Assembly: GCA_002404095.1 (NCBI GenBank)
Contig: DHJA01000263.1
Span: 1-11,613, forward strand
DNA length: 11,613 nt
Source: Planctomycetaceae bacterium UBA4732
GTDB lineage: Bacteria; Planctomycetota; Planctomycetia; Gemmatales; Gemmataceae
Reading direction: 5' to 3'
Shown here: piece by piece, positions 1 to 6,791 of the stretch
How positions within the stretch are numbered: the first letter of the stretch is position 1
Layout of the letters: each line of letters opens with the position of its first letter
Position numbers and translations under genes: made by a program
Notes under the pieces: generated by a model
The model's database searches: none
The model's input: only the letters and a program-made list of their open reading frames with translations
Told to the model about the DNA's origin: nothing

Positions 1-20
1 CTTCGGGTCGCGGCTAAACG
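1..20. repeat. Partial copy of palindromic repeat family A
   Basis: The first 20 bases match the right arm of the long palindromes at 3571-3653 and 11435-11497 (core CTTCGGGTCGCGGCTAAAC). The other arm is cut off by the window edge. It starts 3 bases beyond the stop codon of the oppB-like gene, so it would be the first thing transcribed after that gene. It may act as a terminator or 3' end stabiliser; this is inferred from position only. Confidence 0.75.
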
Positions 21-23
21 GCT

Positions 24-947
24 CTACGCCGTCTGCTGAATCCGCGGGTCTACCAGCCGATAGATCGCGTCTACGATAATATTGGCGCCCACGACCAGCA
101 CCGCCGAGAACAGCACCGTGCCCATAATCATAGGCACGTCCAGGTTGCGAACCGCTTGCAGGGCCAGCGATCCAAGGCCCGGCAGCGCGAAGATGCTCTC
201 GGTGAAGACGACGCCGGCCAGCAGGCCCGCCACATCCATACCCAACACGGTCAGCACAGGAATCAGAGCGTTGCGCAGGGCGTGTTTGAACAGCACCACA
301 GGTTCCGACAGGCCGCGGGCGCGGGCGGCGCGGATGTAATCCTGATTTAACACCTCCAGCATGTTGCTATGAACGAGACGGGCGTAGTAGCCGGCGCCAG
401 CCACGCCGAGGGTGAGCGACGGTAGGATAAGGCACCACCAGTTCGTAAAACCGGCCACGGGCAGAATGCCGTCGCGGTAGGCGATCTGGTATTGCAGCAG
501 CCGGCCGAGCCAGAACGTCGGCAACGAGATGGCGATCATCGCCAGCACCAACGTTATGCGGTCAATCGGCTTGTCGCGATACTTCGCCGTCAATACGCCG
601 AGCGGCACGCCCACGAGCAGCCAGATCGCCACGCCGCCCACCGATACCGCCAATGTGCTTGGAAAACGGGTCAGGATGGCGTCGGTCACGCGCTCGCCAG
701 TCACGAAGGACTTGCCCAGGTCGCCTTGGAGTACGTGCCAGACATAACGGCCGTATTGTTGCCATAACGGATCGCTCAAGCCGAGTTCCTTGCGGATGCG
801 TTCGCGCGTTTCCTTGTCGGCGTGCGGCCCGGCCACGGCCGCCACCGGATCGGCCGGGATGGCGTGCGTGATGAAAAACACTAGCAGCGACACCCCGAGC
901 AGGGTGACGACGCTCTGCGTCAGCCGATAGAACATGCGTCGAATCAT
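24..947 (-). CDS. oppB: Opp/Dpp-type peptide ABC importer permease (OppB/DppB family)
   Basis: Inner-membrane permease of a peptide-type ABC importer, 307 aa, the usual family length. The sequence shows an N-terminal membrane segment (about 11-30) followed by the family pattern HAIPADP (28-34), a GDLGKSF stretch (75-81), further hydrophobic segments, the EAA cytoplasmic loop that docks on the ATPase (DYIRAARARGL, 203-213, then HALRNALIP), and FTESIFALPGLG (248-259). It would pair with the OppC-like protein encoded two genes upstream. The ATG overlaps the TGA of the binding-protein gene (ATGA), which indicates translational coupling. No ATPase gene follows within the window; a palindromic repeat does. 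Substrate cannot be told from sequence: peptide, nickel and other members share this fold, so the symbol is a family label. Confidence 0.93.
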   Translation of the reverse strand: MIRRMFYRLTQSVVTLLGVSLLVFFITHAIPADPVAAVAGPHADKETRERIRKELGLSDPLWQQYGRYVWHVLQGDLGKSFVTGERVTDAILTRFPSTLAVSVGGVAIWLLVGVPLGVLTAKYRDKPIDRITLVLAMIAISLPTFWLGRLLQYQIAYRDGILPVAGFTNWWCLILPSLTLGVAGAGYYARLVHSNMLEVLNQDYIRAARARGLSEPVVLFKHALRNALIPVLTVLGMDVAGLLAGVVFTESIFALPGLGSLALQAVRNLDVPMIMGTVLFSAVLVVGANIIVDAIYRLVDPRIQQTA

Positions 948-2599
948 GGCGGGGAGATCGACAATTCTTCATAGCGCACCAGCCAGACGGGGTGCAGCTT
1001 GTGGCCCTTCACCCAGGACTGATGTAGCCAGATTTCCACGGGATAGACAAGCGGCACGACGGGAGCGTCGTCCGCGATCACCTCTTCCGCCTGGGCGTAC
1101 AAGTCCATGCGCTTTTGCGGGTTAGTTTCCCGGTCGGCCTCCTCCATCAGCTTGTCGGCCTCCTCGCTGCTGTAGAAGGTCAGATTATTGCTCTCGACAT
1201 CGGAGATGGATTTGCTGGAAAAAAGCACATCAAGGAAGTCGCTGGGGTCGGGATAGTCCTGGAACCAGCCGTAGAAGGAGAAGGCGACGCTGTTGCGCCT
1301 GGAGACGGCGGGGTTGAACACGGCGAAGTTGACCGGATTGAGTTTCACTTTGACGTTGACGGCCGCGAGGTCCTGTTGGACCACCTGGGCGATGAGCGAG
1401 CCCTGATCGCCTTCGTTGGACAGCCAAAGGGTCAAAGGTTCAGGCAGGCCGTCGGGATAGCCGGCCTCCTTGAGAAGTTCTTTCGCCCTTTTCGGATCGT
1501 AGGGGTAGCCCTTCACCAGCGAATGGTAACCCGGCATGTGCGGAGGGACCACGCCCTTGGCGGCTTCATAACGGCCATTGCCGAGCTGAACGATGCGATC
1601 CTTGTTGACAGCGTAACTGATCGCCTGGCGCACTTTTTTGCCGTTCGGCCCGTTGAAAGGCTCCATCTCGCAGTTCATATCGAGATAATAGACGCCGTTG
1701 AAAACCAACGACTCGAAATTCGGCTGCCAGCGCGAATCTTTGCGTAGGCGAACGTAAGCGGCGGAGGGAATGCGGTCCATCAGGTCCAGTTCGCCGCGCT
1801 CGAACATTAGCTGAAGCGTGAGCGGGTCCAAGCCGAACTGCACCTCGATGGCGTCCAGGGCGCTCGGCTTTGGCCCCCAATAGTGGGGGTCGCGTTCCAG
1901 CCGCAGGCGCAGGCCGCGCTGCCAGTCCTTGAAGACGAATGGCCCATTGCCGACGGGATGCAGAGCGAAATGGTCATTGCGTTCCGCCTCGTCTTTCACG
2001 CTCTCGATTGCCTCGCGCGGCACGGGCGCCAAGAAAGGCATGGCGGCGACGTAGGGAAACGTCAGGTCCGGGTGGAGCAGCGTAACTTCGAGGGTGTGCG
2101 AGTCGGGGGCGCGAAGTCCCTGGACGTCCGCCGCTTTGCCGTCGGCGTATTCTTTGGCCCCCGCGACGCGATCCGTGACGAAGCTGGCCCACGGCGATTT
2201 CGTCTTGGGGTTTATGACGCGGCGCCAGGAGTAGAGGTAGTCGTCGGCCGTCACGCCGCGGCCGTTGGAGAATTTAACGTCTTTGCGGAGATGAAAAGTA
2301 TAGGTTTTGCCATCTTTTGAGAGCGTCGGCAGCGCCTCGGCCGTCAACGGCACGAGGTTGACGCCGTCGTCGTAGTCGAGCAGCGGCTGAAACAACATGC
2401 GTACGATCGGTACGTTGGCGGTGTCGTTGGCGATGGCCGGGTCGAGGCTGCGGAAGTCGGAGCCTTGACCCAGGCGCAGCGTATCGGCGACCCAGCCGGT
2501 CGTCGGCGGCGCGGCCGATTCGTCGCCCTGACAACCGACGGCCGCGAGGGAAACCGCCAGCGCGAAAGAAATCCAAGCGCGGGAGGAATGGCACGGCAC
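944..2599 (-). CDS. oppA: Peptide ABC importer substrate-binding lipoprotein (SBP family 5, OppA/DppA)
   Basis: Periplasmic solute receptor, 551 aa, that delivers a ligand to the two flanking permeases. The N-terminus is a lipoprotein signal: a basic Arg at 7, a hydrophobic core, and a lipobox-like SLAAVGC with the lipid-bearing Cys at 23. The mature part begins with the family 5 pattern LRLGQGSDFRSLDPA, then RMLFQPLLDYD, LRKDVKFSNGRGVTADDYLYSWRR, and in the C-terminal half YDPKRAKELLKEAGYPDG and a DYPDPSDFLD segment, all typical of OppA/DppA proteins. The start is GTG at 2599, chosen because GGGGAGGA lies 6 bases upstream and because it leaves an intact signal peptide. It begins one base after the oppC-like stop and overlaps the oppB-like start by 4 bases. 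Ligand unknown. Confidence 0.93.
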   Translation of the reverse strand: MPCHSSRAWISFALAVSLAAVGCQGDESAAPPTTGWVADTLRLGQGSDFRSLDPAIANDTANVPIVRMLFQPLLDYDDGVNLVPLTAEALPTLSKDGKTYTFHLRKDVKFSNGRGVTADDYLYSWRRVINPKTKSPWASFVTDRVAGAKEYADGKAADVQGLRAPDSHTLEVTLLHPDLTFPYVAAMPFLAPVPREAIESVKDEAERNDHFALHPVGNGPFVFKDWQRGLRLRLERDPHYWGPKPSALDAIEVQFGLDPLTLQLMFERGELDLMDRIPSAAYVRLRKDSRWQPNFESLVFNGVYYLDMNCEMEPFNGPNGKKVRQAISYAVNKDRIVQLGNGRYEAAKGVVPPHMPGYHSLVKGYPYDPKRAKELLKEAGYPDGLPEPLTLWLSNEGDQGSLIAQVVQQDLAAVNVKVKLNPVNFAVFNPAVSRRNSVAFSFYGWFQDYPDPSDFLDVLFSSKSISDVESNNLTFYSSEEADKLMEEADRETNPQKRMDLYAQAEEVIADDAPVVPLVYPVEIWLHQSWVKGHKLHPVWLVRYEELSISPP

Positions 2600-2600
2600 G

Positions 2601-3554
2601 TTACGTCCTCCCCTTGTGATATGGGTCCAGTACGTCCTGCAACCCCTGGCCGAGCAGGTTGAAACCGAGGACGGCGAGGACGATGGCGAAACCGGGCGCC
2701 AGCACCAGCCACGGCGCGACGGTGAAGTACGGCAGTCCTTCGCTTATCATCGTACCCCACGACGGCGCCGGCTCCGGCTCGCCGAGGCCGAGGTAGCTGA
2801 GGCCGGCCTCCAGGCCAATGGTGCCGGCCGTACTCATGGCGGACAAGACAATGATGGCCGGCAGCACGTTAGGCAGAAGGTGTCGCCACAGGATGCGCGT
2901 ATTCGAGCAGCCGATGGCGCGGGCCGCCTCGACGAAGGCGCGTTCCTTGAGGGCCAACACCTGGCCGCGCACCACGCGGGCGATGCCGGTCCAACTGACG
3001 ACGCCGATGACCAGGAGGATGCCGAGTAGGCCGCGTTCGAGCTTGAACTCGAATATCGGCTTTGGCAAGCCGGGCAGATGCACCGCCACCGTCCGCCCCA
3101 CGTTCAACAGTCCGGCCAGCGCCATCGCCAGCAGCAGAGCGGGAATGGCCATCATCACGTCGGTGAAGCGCATCAACACGACATCGACCCAACCGCCATA
3201 ATAGCCGGCGTAGAGGCCGATGACGACGCCGAAGGCGACGGCCGCCAGCATGGCGGCAACGCCGACTGTAAGCGATATTCGCGAGCCGTAGAGGAGGCGA
3301 ATGAATACGTCACGGCCGAGGCCGTCGGTGCCGAGGGGAAATGAGGCCGAAGGCGGCAGCGGCATTCCGTCGGCGTTGAGGCCGTCGGGGTACTGGTAGG
3401 CGACGCGATCATAAGGGGCGAAGACGGGCGCCAACAGTGCGAACACGATCAGTAGGCCGACGAGGATGATTCCGGCCCGCACCAGCGAGTTGCCGAGCGC
3501 TTTGCGCCAGAGCGGCGTCGGCGTCGGTGGGATGGGTTCGACGGCGGATGGCAT
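2601..3554 (-). CDS. oppC: Opp/Dpp-type peptide ABC importer permease (OppC/DppC family)
   Basis: Second inner-membrane permease of the importer, 317 aa. After a proline-rich N-terminus comes membrane segment 1 (about 26-46), the OppC hallmark LGTDGLGRDVFIRLLYGSR (74-92), further membrane segments, and the EAA loop EAARAIGCSNTRILWRHLLP (209-228). A stretch of about 25 residues (150-175) between hydrophobic segments looks like an insertion compared with the usual 280-300 aa proteins. The reading frame stays open to a TTG at 3665, but the extra 37 residues would be Arg/Ala-rich translation of a palindromic repeat, so the ATG at 3554 is chosen. A weak GGGACGGA lies upstream of it. The stop is one base from the binding-protein start, so the two are surely co-transcribed. 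Confidence 0.92.
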   Translation of the reverse strand: MPSAVEPIPPTPTPLWRKALGNSLVRAGIILVGLLIVFALLAPVFAPYDRVAYQYPDGLNADGMPLPPSASFPLGTDGLGRDVFIRLLYGSRISLTVGVAAMLAAVAFGVVIGLYAGYYGGWVDVVLMRFTDVMMAIPALLLAMALAGLLNVGRTVAVHLPGLPKPIFEFKLERGLLGILLVIGVVSWTGIARVVRGQVLALKERAFVEAARAIGCSNTRILWRHLLPNVLPAIIVLSAMSTAGTIGLEAGLSYLGLGEPEPAPSWGTMISEGLPYFTVAPWLVLAPGFAIVLAVLGFNLLGQGLQDVLDPYHKGRT

Positions 3555-3570
3555 GGGTGTCCGTCCCTGA

Positions 3571-3653
3571 GCGCGGGGTCGTTTAGCCGCGACCCGAAGG
3601 GGAGCGCGTCTCTCCCGCGCTCCCCTTCGGGTCGCGGCTAAACGACCCCGCGC
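3571..3653. repeat. Long palindrome, repeat family A (38-bp perfect arms)
   Basis: Arms 3571-3608 and 3616-3653 are exact reverse complements of 38 bases with a 7-base loop (TCTCTCC). The core is CCGCGACCCGAAGGGGAGCG, shared with 1-20 and 11435-11497. TGAGCG at 3568 and CGCTCA at 3655 extend it with a small offset. It fills most of the gap between the membrane fusion protein gene (stop 8 bases away) and the oppC-like gene. As RNA it would form a very stable stem that may end, slow or protect transcripts. No U-run follows, so it is not a classical intrinsic terminator. Confidence 0.92.
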
Positions 3654-3661
3654 CCGCTCAA

Positions 3662-4747
3662 TCAACTCCCGCCGCCCAGCGTGACGCGCATCCGTTGGCC
3701 GATACGCAACATCGGCTGGCCGGGATCAAGCGTGATAATGCTCTCCAGCGTCCGCACGTCGTTGAACTGCATCGGTTCCAGCAGGATCGAACGCCGGTGC
3801 GTGTACCAGTCGGACAAGTGCGTCACCTTGCCATGCCACGTCGGGCCGGACGCCGAATAATCCTGTATCGTGGCCGATTCACCGAGGGCGACGTGGCCGG
3901 CCCACTCCTGTTCCACCTCCGCCCGGATAATGCGCGGCCCGTCGGCGGCGAACATTACGGCCGGTTGGAGCGGCGACGGCCCGAGCGATTCGCCGTCACT
4001 GATCTGTACACGTTCCACCACGCCCTTGGCCGGCGCCCAAACGGTGCATTCGCGCAACCCCAGCTGCGCCTTCCGCAGTTGCGTTTGCTTGCCCTCCACG
4101 GCGTTCTCGGCGCGCCGCACAGCGATGGACGGGTCGTCCAGCTCCAGCAAGCGCAGCTTGGCCTCTTCGCCACGGGCGGCGGCCTCTAGGGCATTTGCTT
4201 GGGCGTCGGCCGCGCGGGCGACCTCCGCGCTGGCGTTCTGGCTGCCGTGCAGCCGTTCCGCTTCAGCCGCCTTGGCGCGGCCGGCGGCCGCCTCCTGTTT
4301 GCGCGCCTCCACCGCTTGCTTCTGGCCGTCGATTTGCAGCGGGTGCTGCGCCACGAGCTTGTGGGCCTCCTCCAGCTGCAATTGGGCGTCGGTCAGGTCG
4401 GCCTCGGCCGCGTCGATCTGGTCCATCGCCGTCTTGTCGTCCATCGTGAACAGCGGCGCGCCTTCCGCGACCGCGTCGCCGCCGTGCGCGAACACCTTGA
4501 CCACGCGGCCCGGCTGTAACGGGTACAACGGTGTGACGCCCTGCTCCAGGTCGGCGAAGCCCAGGAAGTTATAACGCATGTCGGTGCGCGTCGCGGCGGC
4601 CGGGTTGGCGGCGGGCGGCGCCTCGGCGCGCGAGGTGAGCGCCCAGGCGGTGAGGGCGGCGGCGGACGCCGCCAGCATGGCGACCACCCAGACGTTCAGG
4701 CGGAGGCGCGGCCGCGACGGCGACGAGTCTTGACGGGGACTATTCAT
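3662..4747 (-). CDS. HlyD/DevB-type membrane fusion protein of an ABC exporter
   Basis: Periplasmic adaptor, 361 aa, expected to link the inner-membrane ABC pump encoded just upstream to an outer-membrane channel. A basic N-terminus leads into one membrane anchor (about 17-38) and an Ala/Pro linker. The first lipoyl-like half motif is at about 73-104 (LQPGRVVKVFAHGGDAVAEG). Residues 104-232 are Ala/Glu/Gln-rich with heptad character, the alpha-helical hairpin; the second half motif TVWAPAKGVVERVQISDGES follows at 235-254, then beta-barrel-like sequence. No lipobox is seen. The ATG overlaps the ATPase stop by ATGA. In DevBCA exporters of cyanobacteria this protein works with DevC and DevA for glycolipid export; the substrate here is unknown. 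No TolC-like gene lies in the window. Confidence 0.88.
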   Translation of the reverse strand: MNSPRQDSSPSRPRLRLNVWVVAMLAASAAALTAWALTSRAEAPPAANPAAATRTDMRYNFLGFADLEQGVTPLYPLQPGRVVKVFAHGGDAVAEGAPLFTMDDKTAMDQIDAAEADLTDAQLQLEEAHKLVAQHPLQIDGQKQAVEARKQEAAAGRAKAAEAERLHGSQNASAEVARAADAQANALEAAARGEEAKLRLLELDDPSIAVRRAENAVEGKQTQLRKAQLGLRECTVWAPAKGVVERVQISDGESLGPSPLQPAVMFAADGPRIIRAEVEQEWAGHVALGESATIQDYSASGPTWHGKVTHLSDWYTHRRSILLEPMQFNDVRTLESIITLDPGQPMLRIGQRMRVTLGGGS

Positions 4748-5541
4748 TGGAGAAATCTCCTCAGGGTATGCTGGGGTAGCGGGGCCGAGGCGTTGCCGTT
4801 ACGTCCGGTGTGGTCGTGCGGCTCTTCCGCCCGCCCTTCTTCCTCATTCTCGTGCAAACAGCCGTCTTCCAGATTGTAAACGCGATCCACATAGGGGATG
4901 ATGCGAGCGTCGTGGGCCACGATCAACACGGTCGCGTTGCGCTCGTGGGCGGCGTTGCGCAGCAACTCGATGACCTGCTCGCCGTGCGCCCAGTCCAAGG
5001 CGCTGGTCGGCTCGTCGGCGAAACAGAATTCGGGGTCCTTGATGAGGGCGCGGCCGATGGCCACGCGTTGCTTTTCGCCGCCGGACAATTCCGAGGGGCG
5101 AAGGTGCGCTTTCTTTCCCAACCCCAACAGCGTCAGCATTTCGTTGGCCCGGCGGCGCGCTTCCTTCGCCGAACCGCCCTCGCCCCAGCGCACCACCATC
5201 TCCAACTGCTGCCGGGCCGTCAGGGCGGCGAACAGGTTGTAGCCCTGAAAGATGAAGCCGCAGTGCTTGAGGCGAAAGCGCTCGCGCTGGATCTCGGCCA
5301 TTTTCCATAGGTCTTGGCCGAGAGCCATCACCTGGCCGCTGTCGGGTTGCAGCAGGCCGGACAGCACCGCCAACAGCGTCGATTTGCCGCTGCCCGACGG
5401 CCCCATGAGAAGCGCCACCTGGCCGCGTTCCAATTCGATCGACACTTCGTTGAGCGCGGTCGTCCGCATCTCGCCTTCGCCGAAGACGCGCGTCAACTGT
5501 CGGCCGAGTAAGGGCCGCTCCGACGTTGGATCAACCATCAT
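4744..5541 (-). CDS. ABC exporter ATPase (DevA/MacB/LolD-like)
   Basis: Cytoplasmic ATP-binding subunit, 265 aa, that powers the FtsX-type permease encoded upstream. Motifs in order: Walker A GPSGSGKS (47-54), Q-loop Gln 99 in CGFIFQGYNLF, signature LSGGEKQRV (152-160), Walker B FCFADE (172-177, catalytic Glu 177), D-loop SALD (180-183) and switch His 210. All catalytic residues are present. The C-terminal 35 residues or so are acidic and then His/Asn-rich and lie beyond the conserved domain. ATG at 5541 has an excellent ribosome binding site (GGAAGGAGG, 7 bases upstream); this strong site follows a hairpin and may let the gene be translated independently of the permease. It overlaps the adaptor gene by 4 bases, which supports one export complex. 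Confidence 0.93.
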   Translation of the reverse strand: MMVDPTSERPLLGRQLTRVFGEGEMRTTALNEVSIELERGQVALLMGPSGSGKSTLLAVLSGLLQPDSGQVMALGQDLWKMAEIQRERFRLKHCGFIFQGYNLFAALTARQQLEMVVRWGEGGSAKEARRRANEMLTLLGLGKKAHLRPSELSGGEKQRVAIGRALIKDPEFCFADEPTSALDWAHGEQVIELLRNAAHERNATVLIVAHDARIIPYVDRVYNLEDGCLHENEEEGRAEEPHDHTGRNGNASAPLPQHTLRRFLQ

Positions 5542-5561
5542 CGTAGCGCCTCCTTCCAGAG

Positions 5562-5648
5562 AGTAGTCAGTAGTCAGTAGTCAGTAGTGAACGCCATACT
5601 GTCACTGACCGAATGCTAAACACTACTGACTACTGACTACTGACTACT
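5562..5648. repeat. Palindrome with tandem AGTAGTC heptamers (repeat family B)
   Basis: The left arm 5562-5589 holds four head-to-tail 7-base units (AGTAGTC three times, then AGTAGTG). The right arm 5621-5648 is its exact reverse complement, 28 bases, around a 31-base loop. The element lies between permease and ATPase genes of the same operon, one base after the permease stop and 20 bases before the ATPase start. It is A+T-richer than its surroundings. A stem here could lower or stabilise part of the transcript. Confidence 0.92.
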
Positions 5649-5649
5649 T

Positions 5650-6780
5650 TCACCTTAACAGCATCGCCGGTTCCACCTGCCGCAGCGTTCGCAGGGCGAG
5701 CAGGCCCGACAACAGGGCCATCGTCAGCGTCACGCCGGTCGCCATGACCAGGAGCTGCCACGGTAGAATCACGTCCAGGCCCATGCTCGCCGCCACGAAG
5801 GCCAGGGCGTACACCGCCGGAAACGACAAGCCGACGCCGATCACGCCCACCCAAAACGACTGGGCCATCACCGCCAACGCCATGCGCCAGCGCGGGATGC
5901 CCAAAGCGCGAAGGACGGCGTACTCGCGCAGCGACCCTTTGACCGCCGCCGACAGCGTTTGGTACGTCACCACGGCGCCGACCAACAGGCCCAAGGCGGC
6001 GGCGTAGCCCAGGGCGATGCCCGCCTTGGTCTTGGTCAGCCAGTGCATCCGGGATCGATACGAGAATTCGGCGCTCGTAAATGTCGATTGATCCGGGTAT
6101 TGCTCCTTGAGCCGTTTCACCACGGTTTCGGCGTCGGCGGGGTTGCGGCACTTGCCCAGGACGTAGGTCGTCTGGCCTTCCAGCATGGTTAGGTGTTCGC
6201 GGGCCGTGCCGTGCGAACAGAACACATAGGGGCCGGCCAGGCTCTTGAGGCCGTGCGTCAAGCCGACCACTCGGACCGTACGCGGCCCTTTCGGGCCGGC
6301 GATCTCGGCCGTGTCGCCGACCCCTTTCATGCCCAGACGCCCCACGTCCGAATCATCAATGACCACGGCGCCTGGCTCCGACAGCTTGGAACGCAGATCG
6401 GGGTCCAGCGCGTCCACACGGCCCAGGGCGTTGTCGCCCAGATTGGAGCCGATAATCATGCACAACTCACGGCCGCCGGCCGGCTTGGCCCAGTAGCTGA
6501 AACCCTGGAGGAACATTTCCGTGCGCGTCACCTCCGGCTGGTTTTCCAGCCGGGCGGAAATGCTCTCGCGGATCGATTCGCCGAGATCGACGCTCAAAAC
6601 CTTCGGCGCCCCCATCCAAATGTCGGCGTGCGTATGGTCAATCGGCAGCGACGTGATCGAGAACAAACCGAGCAGCAGGCCGCACTGCAACGCGATCAAC
6701 AACGAACTGAAGGCGACGGCCAGTACGCCCGGCAAATAGCGCGACCGTTCGTACCACAAAGTCGCAAGCGAATAGGACAT
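5650..6780 (-). CDS. FtsX/DevC-type ABC exporter permease
   Basis: Inner-membrane subunit of the exporter, 376 aa. The layout is that of the MacB/FtsX permease family: one N-terminal membrane segment (about 17-41), a large periplasmic domain (about 45-248), then three membrane segments (about 252-274, 302-330, 339-362). The cytoplasmic loop EYAVLRALGIPRWRM (286-300) between segments 2 and 3 is the family's coupling motif. There is no fused ATPase; that is encoded by the next gene, as in DevBCA and unlike MacB. ATG at 6780 is preceded by AAAGGAAG, which overlaps the stop region of the amidotransferase gene 11 bases upstream, so the two are very likely in one transcript. A heptamer-repeat palindrome starts one base after the stop. 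Cargo unknown. Confidence 0.9.
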   Translation of the reverse strand: MSYSLATLWYERSRYLPGVLAVAFSSLLIALQCGLLLGLFSITSLPIDHTHADIWMGAPKVLSVDLGESIRESISARLENQPEVTRTEMFLQGFSYWAKPAGGRELCMIIGSNLGDNALGRVDALDPDLRSKLSEPGAVVIDDSDVGRLGMKGVGDTAEIAGPKGPRTVRVVGLTHGLKSLAGPYVFCSHGTAREHLTMLEGQTTYVLGKCRNPADAETVVKRLKEQYPDQSTFTSAEFSYRSRMHWLTKTKAGIALGYAAALGLLVGAVVTYQTLSAAVKGSLREYAVLRALGIPRWRMALAVMAQSFWVGVIGVGLSFPAVYALAFVAASMGLDVILPWQLLVMATGVTLTMALLSGLLALRTLRQVEPAMLLR

Positions 6781-6791
6781 GGCGACTTCCT

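Noticed and set aside
1115..1747. 210-codon open frame on the plus strand
   Set aside because: It is antisense to the well-supported binding-protein gene and shows no recognisable domain.
3555..3665. N-terminal extension of the OppC-like protein from a TTG start
   Set aside because: The 37 extra residues are Arg/Ala-rich translation of a palindrome; the ATG at 3554 gives a normal family N-terminus.
5562..5648. CRISPR-like array
   Set aside because: Units are 7 bases with no spacers, and the two blocks are inverted to each other; this is a palindrome with internal tandem units.
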